Shown: positions 14,100 to 27,506, counted from the first letter of the stretch. The stretch: DNA of 64,000 nt from Apostichopus japonicus (GCF_037975245.1 NC_092565.1:20432999-20496998), one strand, 5' to 3'. The notes: generated by a model from the sequence alone, not told the origin. Made by a program: numbers and translations.

Positions 14100-14411
14100 C
14101 AGGCGCGTAGCCAGGAATTTGCCAAGGGAGAGTCGAAAATGTAGGCAAACTATCAGAGCCGTAGATACGGCATTGCAAACTATCTAAGTGTAGCGCCACC
14201 ATGAGTTGGCGCGAAGCGTACAAGAAAATTTTGGCTGAAAATGCCTCCCAGATCGCTGGAAATGGCACTTCCCAGGTCTTGTAAGTTGCATCCTAGCATT
14301 TCCTCTTTTGAAATTACTATCGATATCATAAAAACCTTAAAAAAAAAATTAAAAAATATGCTCAAGGGGGGGCAGCTGCCCCCTTCGCCCCCCCCCTTGG
14401 CTACGCCCCTG
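14100..14411. mobile_element. hAT-type MITE 2 with 8-bp target duplication
   Basis: The 312-bp element begins CAGGCGCGTAGCCAGG and ends CCTTGGCTACGCCCCTG. It is flanked by perfect ATTAAATA duplications (14092-14099 and 14412-14419). The terminal motif CAGGGGCGTAGCCAGG is widespread among animal hAT MITEs. It is non-autonomous. Confidence 0.92.
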
Positions 14412-15316
14412 ATTAAATACACAATTCAGTGAGTTTTTGAACCCATTAAAGTTACATGTCTGAATCATGCTGTACGAGACAGATAACCTATCGTGAGGAT
14501 CTTATCAGTAATCAAGAGATCCAGATCTGATGTGAAGACATGTCTTTGTTGTTAGTTTTTGCCCTCTGTGTTTATTTTAAATTCTAATAATCCTAACCAA
14601 ACGGGATGTCATACTAAAGATTATGGTGTCTGTCGCAATTTCTCTTAAATCTGATTCAAATCTCTGCTGTAAACAGCATCTTCTCTCCAATTCATGACTT
14701 ACTGTAAAGGCCATTACCTCTTGGCATTCTAGTATCAGTGTATTCCATGATATGCTAGAAAGTAAAAAAATGGTCACTCATCCTCAACCCTATATTGTAA
14801 ACCATTTTATTTCCATCCTTAAAGCAGTTTTCCTCATCATCAAAATATTTAATTTTCGGAATGTGTGAGAAGAAGTCGTATGGATCAGAAAATCCAGATA
14901 GATAAGTTCTGAAATCAAACTTATAGTGTCTTTAGCAAGATTTCATCAGTTAATTGCCTTGGGCCAATACATGTGACCATTAAAAGGGGTTAATTAAAAA
15001 GGTTTTCTAGATCGTTTGGTTTGTCCAGCTGATACACATCATTGATACAACAGAGCCACCAAATTTAGTAATTACAGAATGAAATTATCAGATGGTCCAT
15101 CAGAATAAACTTAATCAAGTGCTATAATACTGTAGAGCTATGTATTGCTTACAGTATCTGGCAATTTGCTTAAGGGAGCAAGTTAAAAATACTATTGTAC
15201 AGTCTTCTACTCCCGATTCAAGAACTGAATAATTATTGAAAAATTCTGGAATGATGTAGTGTAGTTAGTAACTAAAATACTAATAACTAGGATTTTCCAT
15301 TGGTACTGTACAGTTA

Positions 15317-15337
15317 TTTATATATAGATATATATAT

Positions 15338-15379
<42 letters not shown>

Positions 15380-15380
15380 T
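15317..15380. repeat. AT microsatellite
   Basis: TA dinucleotide run with a few GA interruptions, followed by a TGTGTG/TATATG region to about 15410. Confidence 0.95.
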
Positions 15381-17562
15381 TGTGTGTGTTTGTATATGTG
15401 TGTATATATGCATACAATGTGGTCTGTGTGCAGTAGACTTGAAACAAGTGCAATGGATCATATACTAATTGTAATAATTATGTTTCAAAGGGCTCCAATT
15501 GCCTTACATGTGTAATTTCATATGCATATACTGCTCATTGATGAAATCATTATTACATGTTTTATCTAGTATAGCAGTAATCATGTGCTGTCTTGGACAG
15601 TTTGAGGAAGAGATTCAATTGGTCATGGACATGGTAATTGTGTGTGTGGACTTACTTAAATTACATCTGAACAGGAAAATAGGCAACGTTTCACTTGGAT
15701 GAGATATCTATGTGGGCCAGTCGTACTGTTTTGGCAACTGTTTCATGCATTACATGTCTGTTTCCTTAGCAAGTTTTGAGAGTGGCTGGATACGTCTGAT
15801 GATAACAATCAGCCCAGACTAAAAGGAACTATGTACACACTGGCCAGTTCAAACAATGTTCTTTCAGTGGTTAAACTAACTTGTATAAACTAATTCATGA
15901 ACAAGAAGCATGTCCAGTGACATCCGTATTTAAATCCAGTTCAGAAACTCATGTGTGCTTCTACTCTGTAATCATCAGGTCACTTGCAGGCCACATGCAG
16001 CCATGGGGGAACCTAGGTGCAGGTTAAATGAGAAGTACTGGAAAGTATGGGATTAAAGTCATGGATGTGTGATTATTTACTTAAAAGTACACAAAAGTAC
16101 CAACATGTGTTAGATCGTCAAGATTGAATTGTTATCGAGGCAACAATTTTATAATCCAATTAAAAAATGCAATCTTAAAATGAATTCAATTCGATGAAAC
16201 TTATCCAGTTTTCAACTTTTAATGATGCTATGCAAAGAAATAATTATTTGATTTTTTTAAAATTCAGAGCCATCAAAGGTCTGGAACTGAGAACTAAATA
16301 TTTCCACATTTTGCATACAAATAATTTCATATGCTTTGCCTCCAACTTTCAGTTCACTTAAAAATTATCTCTTCTGAAGCTTGGTTATGACCCACTTTTA
16401 TACTACCATATATTTAATATTTAAATAGTTTACAAGTAGACAAATAGTCTCAGTGATCAATATTTCTAACATGAAATATGGAAGCAATTTTATTGAATCA
16501 CAGGAATTAAGGGGTTCCAATGGTTCCTACGATTTACTGGTGATTTGTAGACTGGTGTAGTAACCTCAGGATATGACCTGCTCAAAATTTTCAAGGTTTT
16601 GATGATAAGTTCAAAATCAATTTGTTCAGTCAGGGGTAATAGCCCATCTTACAGGTCAAGTAAGAATCGTCCAGTAATTTAGGAAGCAATTAATTTAAAG
16701 CAAAGTACAAATAGATGATGTTGGACGTAATCCCAAACCACGGGGGGCGGGCCGGTGGGCATAGTTCTCTCTATTGTAAAAGTTGAAATATCTCGGCCTT
16801 AGGGTTAAGATTGGTCAAGGGTAAATATTAGGATTGTTGAGCGCTATCGGGGAGTTGATCTATATATAAAATATTCAAGTGTGATAGTACATAGTATCCA
16901 CGGTAATTCATTAGGGTTAGGTTAAGACAATGCTGAAATCAAAAGGGAAAATGATGGTTGAAGCTTATTGTGCAGCACTGCAGCATTACCTTCAAACTTG
17001 AAAGAAAAAAAATTCTCAAGTCCAATGAAAAGAACAGTGTTGAATGTTCAATTATTTGAAATGCATCCCATTAGGTCTATCACAGTAGATTATCGGATGG
17101 CCATAACAATTCAGAAATGTGTAGCTGCTACAAATGGTCTTCTGTAATTGGCTCTAAATATGCTAGAAAGTCAAATAATGGTTGGTCATGCTTCTACTTC
17201 AACTAGCAGGGCGAGATATTAAAAAATTGCCACAATTGACTTCGCTCCTCTCTTATGCATCTGCACTTTCCCATCTACCTAACTACAAATTGCCACATTG
17301 CCACATTGCCACAGTACTTATATGGTTGTCAGGGAATGTCAGCTATTCAACGGTATAGTACAATATATTATATCTATGCACTGCAGTATTGCATTTGTGA
17401 GATTTTGACAGCCTATAGTAGTTGTGTTCTCAATGTTGACATATATACATTATACGTATGTAAATGGTGGCGTTTGTAAATGGTGGCACATAGGTATGTA
17501 AATGGTGGCACATGGTGGCACATTTGCATCATAAAATGTCTTCTACTGAATGTGAATCGGTA

Positions 17563-17830
17563 TCATTCATCAAATTGTTTCTCCTTCTTACTACAACATA
17601 ACGTATCACCTCTTAAAACATTTGAACCTAAAGTGACATTAATGTGAGTCATTCAATTGTTTCTCCTTCTTACTATAACGTATCACCTCTTAAAACATTT
17701 GAACCTAAAGTGACATTAATGTACTTTAATGTGAGTCATTCAATTGTTTCCCCTTCTTACTATATAAGGTATGACCTCTTTAAACATTTGAACCTATAGT
17801 GACATTAATGTAACTTTAATGTGAGTCATT
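17563..17830 (+). repeat. 86-bp tandem repeat, three copies
   Basis: Three successive units share CAATTGTTTCTCCTTCTTAC and CATTTGAACCTAAAGTGACA followed by TTAATG; each ends in AATGTGAGTCATT. The third is the most diverged. No coding potential. Confidence 0.88.
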
Positions 17831-18340
17831 AGCTGATTATGGTGGAGAATGATTAATTGTTACAATATGCAGAATAACTTCCTGTCTGCATTGGGTTCAG
17901 TGGGAACGGTTGGTGTTAACACTGTATGCAGTTTCAGGGGGGCATGCAGGGAGGTGCAAATAGAATTTTATGTATGTGTCTGTGTACATACAGTACCATA
18001 CAGTAAATAAATATACTATTAAGTTAAGTGCTTGCTACTGATATGTACTAACTATCAAGAAACCGCTGTAAAAAAGTGATACAATGTGTGTAACCCTAAG
18101 GCTATATTGATTTACTGTCTACTTTACAGCATCAGCACCTAGGTATATAAACAGCTGTACATACTGGGTGATATATGTATATAGTCAGTGTACGTGATTA
18201 ACTATTCGCTGGTAATGTTGTCATTTAGTCTGGAGTTTGTGGCATCTCATAATTTATTTCATCACGTTGTCAACAGCTCTGGCAGGATAGGTCAATTAAC
18301 TGATGAATTTGGTATTCATGGCATGGTTCTGAAATACTGT

Positions 18341-18373
18341 ATATATATATATATATATATATATACTGTGTAA

Positions 18374-18404
<31 letters not shown>
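18341..18404. repeat. Two adjacent AT microsatellites
   Basis: TA runs at 18341-18364 and 18379-18404, separated by CTGTGTAAATATATACA. Confidence 0.93.
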
Positions 18405-18405
<1 letters not shown>

Positions 18406-21400
18406 TGATCAATATATAGATCAATATATTGTAACTGATCACCAACTGATGAATCCTAATAATAGTCATTATCGGTATGAATCTTGGTCACTGGATAAAT
18501 CGTGACAGCGTAATTGCCTTCGGGAGGCTACCGAAACGTGACCGATTCATTTTCGGGTTTGGTGATAATTGGAAACTTCTCTCGTGTCCGTCTCTGGAAG
18601 TTAGGTCCTGTGCAGTATTTCAGTGTGCAAACATGGAACCACTGTGTAATTAATTTAATTTTCACCATATCCTTTGATCTTTCAGCACCACTGTTATTAT
18701 CACGGCCGAGTCCGGGGTAGCAATTCTTCTCGGGTCGCTCTCAGCACATGCAATGGATTAAGGTAATTATGACTTCTCTGTAAACATCCTGACAAGGTGT
18801 TTTTACCAGAAAGGAAGATCGGGTGTGGTGAGAGGGCAATAGTTACCACATTATAAAGTGTTGAATGTTGTATATATAACTTTACAAACTTCCTGACCAT
18901 GTCATTATGTGGTATACAGTGGAAAACATGTATTTTGATGTGTGTGGTGACATCATCATATAGGGGAGGGAGTTTCTAAATTTGCCCTTTTAACAATTTT
19001 AAATGAGAAAATTTGCTGTTCCTCAATCTTGCCGTTAATTAACTCTTTTGAATTGAAAACTTGTTGCAGTCTTTCTGATTTCTTGCTAATATGGAAAAGT
19101 GTCTGGGTGACTAAATGTTGAAGATCTGAATCAAATTCATTTGTTCCTTGAGAGTTGAACGATCATTTGATGAAAACATCTGTTCCAATATGTAGGTTAG
19201 GTTGATGCTAAAGTGCGGATGTGGAGTGGGAGGCAGGTAAAGTATCGTTGCTCGTAAATCACCCAAAGCCAGTTAGTCTTGTGGATTCCTTAAAGTGAAA
19301 GATTATTGGAATGAATAAAATATGAGAGGGCTGGGTACCTGGGTGTATTGGTATGACCATTGGCAATCTTTACTTTGAGTAAAATTTCGTACAGTTATGT
19401 TTGGTAAAATGTATTTTTTACAGAACAGAAAAAAACTGCTTTAACCTTGAGAGATTTGCTAAGTTGATCAAACTTAAAGGATAAAGAAAGGATAAAGTTA
19501 TAAAGAATCATGCATGCATATCAGCGAGATTTTTACTGCGGCCAAGTGTGAAATGTATATACAGCACAATATGTTTTAAATTCATGTAGATTTGTACATC
19601 GTGGCTAGAATATGCAGTGTTGTACTTTCATGCAGTTTGTCAGAGTTGAAATATAAGCTACAGTAGGATACAATTAACTTAGGCTATAAAGTGGTTCATC
19701 CATTATATTCATGTTAGGACAGGTTAAAACTGTATCGCATAGGTTCCTTGAATCAAGTTTGTGGTCCAGAAGAACAATACGGCGTCATTTGTGACATGTA
19801 CTTCCTTCCACTTTTCCATGTAACTCTTGGATGATTCCCAAATACTTTCCCTCCTCGTCACGATTAGCAGCAAAAACAGCTTACTGGATTACATAGAAAA
19901 TACGTGATAAATATTTGGAAAAGATGTAAATATTGCCATAATAATCAGTGCCAACTTTGAAGTATACTTACTCATCTCGACTCTTTCCTGCTCATTAGAT
20001 CATATTATAATAATAATAGTAATCAAATATAAATAAAAAATTTGAAGAACAGCCTAAGTAAAGATCTTGTGACTTCCTGCATCTCTGGTGCGAACCGCAA
20101 TATGAAAAAGTGGTTTATTTAATGTAGGGTTTTGGAGTGATTGCTCATAACGATGTTGGCATACTTCCCTGTGGAATTAAGTTGACCTTTCATTTAATTG
20201 TTCTTTGGAACTTGTTGAGAGGGTGTTGTAAGAACAAGTGACCCTTGCAGACAATAGGCTGCAGGCCTGATACATGCTACTATGCAGTGGGCTTTTCAAA
20301 CAATTTCCTCTAAACATGTTTTATCATGGAAGTATCGTCACGTTCAGAGCATCATACAACTTGCAATATTTTCTTGTACTAACCAATTGACATTATACTT
20401 ATCGTTTCCAATGAGAGTTGGCTCTTCCAGTTTGGTGATGTTATGTTTAGACTTGCTCAAGTCCCTCCCCTTGTACAAATGCAAAACTTGTAATGATATA
20501 TAATATACACATAGTATAATATGTCAGTGCAATGATGTATCTGCCAGATGAAATAAGCTTAGGCTTGCCATCCAGGGACCTTATACAGAGCTCTAATCGT
20601 GAAACAATTTGTGGCACTATAATCCTTAAATACTTGACCCCTGTTACCTTGTATGGCTTCCTCTGACTTTGCCAGTGACTTCACTATCAGAAGGTCAAGG
20701 ATTGCTACCATTAGCAGTTTTGAGAGAATCTAGGTAGCTGTTTTCTAAAATCAATACCATCTGAAGACAATCCCACAGGCTATACAAGTAGTGGTGTGCA
20801 CATCCTAAGACGGAAATCCTAATGAGTTTAAGTAGCAAACATGTTTGTTGTGCTTGAGCATGACTCATTTTACAGCTCACACACATTACTGTCTGTGAGG
20901 CCATGGAGTCACAGATGTGGTCAAACTTTTCAAAAATGTTCAGCAAGACTTTGTGTTTTTTTTCACTCTCTCCATTTGAAATTTTGTGGGCTTGTTTTGG
21001 GAGATTAAACTTTTCCTCTTTTGCTCCACACAGATCATGAAGTGATTAAACATATAATTTTTGGTATTAATCTTTTACTAGTTTGTTTATAGTATTTGCT
21101 CACGACACCCTTGTTTATTTCTGTATCTATTGGGTGTTTTCCAGCATTCTGTTGATGTGGTTAGTATATGGTGCACCCCCCTTTCCTTATGTGGCATGTG
21201 CCGTAGGACATGATATGTCACTGTTTTGTTTCAACAAACTGTTGACTGGTATTGTTTCCAAAGTGGAGGTTACTACTTCTATTAAGGGGTTCCTGTGTTA
21301 ACATCCCCCCATCTCAAGTTCATAACTGAGCACATGACTGAGTCTTATGACGTTTGTGGTTAGATAGTAGATACTTTGTTAATATATACACATGTCCGCT

Positions 21401-23949
21401 GAAACTCAGAGACAGTGAAGAGATCGCCGAATCAAGCAACCGCATCGCAAAGGATGAATCAAACAAAATCTCCCCAAGATTTGTGGCTTGTGTAATTTCG
21501 TATGTAGGTAGGAAGGAGACCCCTATTTTCGTGCAGTTAGGCTAGCCTAACTTAGATGTAGGCTTAAGCTGTATATGCGTACTGTACGAAAATGGGGGAA
21601 GGCAGTATACTACTCAGAATGCACCATCTAGTAGAACACTCAGATAATTCAGATTGTGTCAGGAGGTGGCAGAGTTATAAATATTGCTGGTGCCCAAATT
21701 CTATGGTTTATGCACCAAATAGGTCCATTCATTGAGACACACTTGTCCAAAATGATAAATCTGGTATGAGCTACTGCACCTCTTGCTGCTCTAATAAGAA
21801 TTTTTACATTTGGACTGAATTATGTCATTTTAGTTGTATGTACTAGCTCTATTCTTTCCCACAAAAAGCCAATGTTAGTGTAGCTTGAAAGAAAACGCAT
21901 TCAGAAATCAATTTTCTCGGCTCGTTTATACCACGATGGTAAAGCCTGGCATCGCTGTTAATCACAAGCCTGTTTATCGCCACATCTACCGCTGCTGGAA
22001 GGTATCCACCAGTCGCTGCCCTTGGTGAATAATCCACATCTTTAATAGATATACGTGTTTAGATCGTCTACCATAATTTCTTCCTCCGTGTCATCATCAG
22101 ATTTCAGACCATTTCCTTTGAGTGGTTCCTATAGGCTTCCGATTCTACAGTCGTCCAAAATCCGTCATCTCTTGGTATTATCCTTTCAGGAAAACCGGGG
22201 CGTTTTTTGTGTGTGGAATGCACATATGATATAAGTGGTCGGAATTGTACATGATCATGAGCGGCTGTTTCTATATACGCAGTGATTTGCCTTTAATGAC
22301 ATTTTGATATCTGTTTAATACTAAATGATCCTTGAAATATTGGTATCTATGTCATGACCTCTACTCTATAGTTAGTTTAATCGTTTGTAAAATGTGATAT
22401 TTTTACAGACTTTGGAAAATATGTTCATATCAGCATTTTTGTTGTGCATTTGATACTATGAAAATCATCAAAATATTTGGTGGAGCTAATCCAGGCACAG
22501 GATTCCAGATTGTTTTAATTTTTTTAATTAATTAAATAGTACCATAGATAAACAGTGTACATAATTATATCATACCATAGACTGGAATTGATTTAATTTT
22601 TGTATGTACCGTTAATATGCAATCCCGAGAACCAGATTAACTATGCTAGAAGGCAATTTCAGTAATGTTTGTTTACATCGATGATTTTACCAGATTATTC
22701 TCATATCGCTTGCCCTGTAATTTAGCCCACTTTTCCATAAATACAGTCCGTATAGTCTATGTAGAAATGATTATTACCGATTTTGTATTTCATATCACAA
22801 AAGAAAAACAGTCTTTTATTGTTTTCCGTGCTTTGGGTATCAAAGTTTGGGTAGACATTGCATGATTCTATTGAAAACAGGTATAAAATATTTTCCTTTG
22901 AGATAACAGCTGTGCAATATCTTCATTGATTCCTTGAATTTCTTCGAATAAGCTCCTTTTGGGACTTTTAGAAGGACCTAGGATTTCTAGGGTCCAAACA
23001 TACAGAAAATGCCCAAAACAAGGTCATTATTGTCAGAGACAGTTTGGAATTCTGTTACTCTTTGTTCTTTGTATTATTGGCTTGTCACTGATGTGGTATT
23101 GTTTTTTCTCATCTCCTTTGGTCTCGTGGAGAAGATTAATCTGTTAAATCGACCATCTCCCTCCCCCCCCCCCCCCGCCGTACCCTCAATTGTACACAAT
23201 ACTAGCAGACTCAAAAAGATACTTATATGTAAACATTCCTAGGTCAGATGTTACTTGTTAAGAAAAATAAATTGTTTTTCCTTACGGTTAACCTTTTGGT
23301 CCAATTTCAGGGCTTTGTTTCAAGGTGAATAACCGATAGATACTCACCAAGAATTGTACACTATAATATATAGTAAAAAGGGAAAGTAGTTTCTGAGTGA
23401 AACATTAGTCCCTGTGAAATAGTTTTGCAAGATCAATTGACCAAAATCAAGACAGGCTATCAAGCTACAGTATAGTTCTAAAAATTGGAAGGGATTTTTG
23501 TTTTTTTCCTAAATCAGTGACAAGGTTTTACTTGTATACTGTAGCTCAGCCAAATTTATGCAGAATCTTGAAGGTGACAGGAATTTTTCAATACAGGAAA
23601 ACAGCATATATTGATCCAGTGAACATCTGTTCTCTTGCTCTGCCTCCATACTCTACACTCCCCCACCCCTGCCAATTCCATACCGAATTGACTGCCGAAA
23701 TCTTCAATAGTTTTTACTATTTTTGCAATGAAAATACATTTAGATAGTTTTGAATTTCATCATGCTACATGCATATATTTACTACGATTTTCCACAATTT
23801 AACCAATTTGTGAAGGTTATTATAATTTTTCCCACTCAACAATGACATGTCATTTGATATAATATGGTTTCCGTTTTAGACATGTGGTACTATATATCTT
23901 CATATCTTCAAAATGACTGAAAAATAGCAAAGAAAATTTCTGGGATAGT

Positions 23950-24017
23950 ATGGGATTCGAACCAGTGATCTCTGGGTTTCAAGTCCAAGTGCTCTACCAA
24001 CTTTGCTATGCAGTCCT
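23950..24017 (-). mobile_element. tRNA-like segment, minus strand
   Basis: On the minus strand it reads AGTTGGTAGAGC (A box), TTGGACTTGAAACCCA and GGTTCGAATCCC (B box). Stems are imperfect and it has no separate gene context, so a SINE or tRNA relic is likelier than a functional tRNA. The putative anticodon TGA is not reliable. Confidence 0.6.
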
Positions 24018-24170
24018 TACAGGAGTTGGTAGCAATTCCCTCTGTATTGCCATTCCTTTGCTGGGGGCACCATTCAGAAGCCACTGACCTTACATACCGT
24101 GTAACCAGGTATCACGCTCCTGTTTCATTCAGTGTAACCCAGAAAGTGGCAGGGAAGGGATCTCAAGTGA

Positions 24171-24240
24171 AATGTTGTAGTTGGTAGAGCGCCCGAAATT
24201 GCAAGCCAGATATTTGAATGGTTCAAATCCCGTTCTAGCC
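24171..24240 (+). mobile_element. tRNA-like segment, plus strand
   Basis: It carries AGTTGGTAGAGCGCCCG and GGTTCAAATCCCGTTCTAGCC, again A- and B-box-like. With the segment at 23950-24017 it forms an oppositely oriented pair about 150 bp apart. Confidence 0.6.
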
Positions 24241-24647
24241 ATAAATGCCCTATTTTCCATTGTCTGACATTCTCCCCCCCCCCCCTCCCTCCCCATTCAT
24301 GATTACTTCATAATTTCTGTAAGTCTTTTTTTTTGGACAGATGTACAAGAACTCTTGATGGTTTGTGCCATTTCTTTTTTGTTTTGGTTATTCCTGGATT
24401 TATGCCAAAGATCTGTCTTCTACACCTGGTATCTCATGTTACATGTTGAAGATCAAAATGGCAGTCAGTCCTCCCAAATATGCTACAAGCTACCCAAACT
24501 TCTCACAAAAGTTATCAAACTTTTAGACTTCACTGTATGTTACAGACATTCTCAGACACATGTGAAATTGCCTATAAGTTGATCCAGGTCCTCCATAGCT
24601 GGGCAATAATTAACAGGATTGTAAAAGTTTATAGAGGGCCTGAAATT

Positions 24648-24880
24648 ATGATCCTAGCAGGATCATCATCTTCAAAGACACAACTGAAACGACAACAGAT
24701 TAAGGACACGTTAAAATTAGACATATGGACAGACGAACTAAATTGGACCAACGAAACAAATGAATAGAGCTGTTCGTTGGTCCAATGTCTGTCCATCTGT
24801 CTAATCTAGGTTTAAAGTGTCCTTAACCTGTTTTCGTGTCAGTTTTACCTTTGAAGAAGATCCGTAGCAGGATCGCAGGA
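24648..24880. mobile_element. Fold-back element, about 105-bp inverted arms
   Basis: The left arm (24648-24754) and right arm (24772-24880) are imperfect reverse complements around a 17-bp spacer. Both outer ends carry the AGATCC/GGATC hairpin and the right one continues to AAGACGTCAGG. This is the same tail family as 11200 and 28250, in head-to-head form. Confidence 0.85.
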
Positions 24881-25870
24881 TCAAGACGTCAGGGTACCCA
24901 CTAACTTTAACACTCTAACCTACACAGGCTTTTTGCAGTAGATAAATAAGAAGTTTGCCAAACAATTTTCTCTCTCCATAATAATTCAGTGTGTTGGAAC
25001 CATCCTTCAGAAAGTACTTACTTGATGTATCTTAATAGCATATCAGCTATAAATCTTCAACATATATCTGGTCTCACTCTTGACCCCTCTTGGCAGATCA
25101 ACCCTGGATAAATGAAGTAGATTCTATCCCATTTCCTTTCATGAGAGGTTGAAGTCCCTGGGTTCTCATTTGGCTTGTGTATCTTTTATCGTCACATGAA
25201 ATATAAACACCTCGTGAGTTTTACAGGTCTCACAGATTTCACCTCTTGATTGTCATCTGAGAATCTATCATGTAGTATCCTGCCAAGGTATGGGTTTAAA
25301 GCGGCTGTCTGAGTCTGATCCGGCAGTTGGCATCAAGCCTTTCAAACCCACAAAGTATGACTTATAAAGTCAAAATAGATCTACATACATATTGATCAAG
25401 CTATGAAAGTAACTCCCCACTTGATTGAAAAGATTAATTGTGGAGATGTTATACTTGTAATTGAGTTTTAAATCAGGTTGTAAGAATGAAACAAAAACTA
25501 TTCACAAACCTTTCATCTCTTTCTTCACCAAATCCTAGCAGCAAGAAAATAAAAACATGAGTTCATTGGCAATAATTGTCTTACGAGGAGAATTGCTTTA
25601 ATGGGTTTACCAGACATTGGGTGGGAATGTAACCCCAGAACTGAAAAACAGTTCATCAGTTTGCAACCACATTCTGTAGCGTGATTTATTAGCGATTAAA
25701 ATGAGTAGGGTTCAATAAACCAACAACAGTTTGTAATTTGGAGTGGTTAGTTGATAAGAACCATTTCTGATGAAGGAGTTACAAGAGAGACAAATCCCAA
25801 GTATTATCACCCTGTCTGGTTACTTGCCCTAGATGGGCAAGTAACTTTAATATGCAGTCAAGTTGGCCTG

Positions 25871-25900
25871 TGTGTGTGTGTGTGTATGCGTGTGTATGTG
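25871..25900. repeat. GT microsatellite
   Basis: A TG dinucleotide run with single-base interruptions. Confidence 0.9.
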
Positions 25901-26565
25901 AGTGAAATATTTCAAGGCAGGTAATCTCTGCAGTTGTCATATTTGGCATGTGGCTTTCCTGTAATGTTGTAAGTGTGAGCATGCAAAATAAAGTACCAGC
26001 AACAATGTCCCTCTGCCTTTCTTTCATCATTGTGGTATTAAATCACAAGATTCCGAGTCATCAAACCATGTAAGCACTGACTCTGTTTATATTTATACTG
26101 CTCTCCATCTGCAGTATGAACTTAAACCAAGGTTATAGCTTACAAACTACTCTTGTGATGCATACTGTATGTAATGTATTTAAAGACAAGTAACTGCTAG
26201 GAGGGGTGAGTTTCCCGCTGGTTAAATAGGAGCAAACCTAGGCCTTTTATCACCTCATGTTATATTCAGATGGTTGAAATATTGAACCACCCGACTATTA
26301 AAGGACCAAATTTTTTTTTTCCTTCTCTTTTGCAACCCATGAAAACTGGTTTGCCTGTTCGGAAATCATTGCCCTGAAAATTATTTCGAGGGAGGGGGGG
26401 GGTCAGGGTGCCCCTTGCCCACATCGTGAGGGGCCCTGCATTTGGGAGATATTTTAATATTTACTTTCCTTTGCGATAGTTTTTAGATTTGTTCAACCTG
26501 TTAGTAGAGTTTTGGAAACTTTAAAAAATGTTTTTAAGTCTCAACTGTTTCTCTTCTTTCCACAG

Positions 26566-26678
26566 TGGGATCATATATTTAGATGCTGCTGCATTTTACC
26601 TTCAACCGTTGCAAGATTCTATTTCAGAACATATTATCTACCAACCTGAGCATATCATCAGAGACAAACCATTGTTTA
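26566..26678 (+). CDS. ADAM exon C: prodomain segment
   Basis: One base completes an upstream codon, then 37 codons begin GIIYLDAAAFYLQPL and run through EHIIYQPEHIIRD. This is the ADAM propeptide strand pair G-hydrophobic-I-x-L ... IEPL ... H-hydrophobic-IY. The acceptor follows a CTCTTCTTTCCACAG tract and the donor is GTAAGT at 26679. It ends in phase 1. Exon D completes the codon as Asn (residue 38). Confidence 0.93.
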
Positions 26679-27506
26679 GTAAGTAAAAAGACCTATCCCC
26701 CCAAAAAGTTGGCACTTTTGAAGTTTTTCTGTGAGGGGCAGGGGGACAGTTTTAGTAATGGGAAGAATTGTTTTAGATTGAGCTTAGCATCAGGTGTCTT
26801 TACATGAAAGTAAGAGAAGCTCCTGAAAGTCTTATTGAAATGTTGACAGTGCAGATGTCTTGCAACCATGGATAGATATTGATCTGTTTCACTTAACGAT
26901 AAATGAGAGGACTGAGGCCTCTCTAGACTCTCGGAAATCTTCTTAAATCTTCCAGAAAAGGCCATAATCAGGCCATCAAATAATATGGTTACCTTTCCAA
27001 AGAGTCTTGGCAAAATTAAAGATGAAAATTCTAGAGATAAAATTTGTTCTAAAAATGAGCAAAAGTTTTATCGGAATCACAGTGCTCGTCTGTCTATTAA
27101 AGCTTGATATTTGATGAAAGATGTAAAATAGCAAAGTAAAGAATGTAAAAGTATGTAGCTTGCCTTAAGTCCGGTTTCCTAGTACCCACGGGGGAGGACA
27201 TTAGATTTAAAAGAAAAATAATGCTAATCCAGGGCTGTCTATTTTCTAACATCTACCGACAGATTTTTAGGAACATACTAGTACATGCAATTTCGGCCAT
27301 TGATAAATGCTTCCGATAATGAGCCATTTTCTAAGAATTCATATCAGTTGGTGTTCATGGTTCATAAATTTAATGACAGACATATAAATGGATGATCATA
27401 AATGTTAATAGCAGATATGCTCAGATTTCCCCAGTTTGACTAGTATCCTAGTTTACATGTTTGAATCCGAACCAAAGTATTTTGCTGGTTGTCGTGTTTT
27501 TTGCAG
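26679..27506 (+). other. Intron C-D
   Basis: 828 bp. A cysteine-switch exon of phase 1-1 would belong here in a standard ADAM. I found no splice-bounded segment with a C-G-V/N/H motif. Confidence 0.7.

Larger units (their letters stand above)
9513..26565 (+). other. Large intron region between prodomain exons B and C
   Basis: About 17 kb. It holds a tRNA-like SINE (10269-10560), a hairpin-tail element (10944-11290), two hAT MITEs, AT and GT microsatellites, an 86-bp triplicate (17563-17830), paired tRNA-like segments (23950-24240) and a fold-back element (24648-24880). By phase, one or more coding exons totalling 3n+2 bases, carrying the CxYxG ... STC motif, should lie here. I could not identify it. 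Confidence 0.7.

Noticed and set aside
16977-17050. Candidate exon after TTGTGCAG starting with HCSITF
   Set aside because: It starts with His-Cys as hoped, but lacks the tyrosine and glycine of the motif and has no consensus donor.
22673-22865. Several 60-80-residue open frames in the 20-25 kb part of the intron
   Set aside because: Length is as expected by chance, with no motifs, no splice support and composition like the surrounding intron.
24361-24582. Reading with VFYTWYLMLHVEDQNGSQ resembling a propeptide
   Set aside because: The similarity is loose, there is no matching cysteine pair, and splice sites in the needed phase are absent.
27461-27506. Upstream ATG of the open frame covering exon D
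   Set aside because: It is intron sequence before the TTTTTTGCAG acceptor; the domain needs the upstream prodomain exons.
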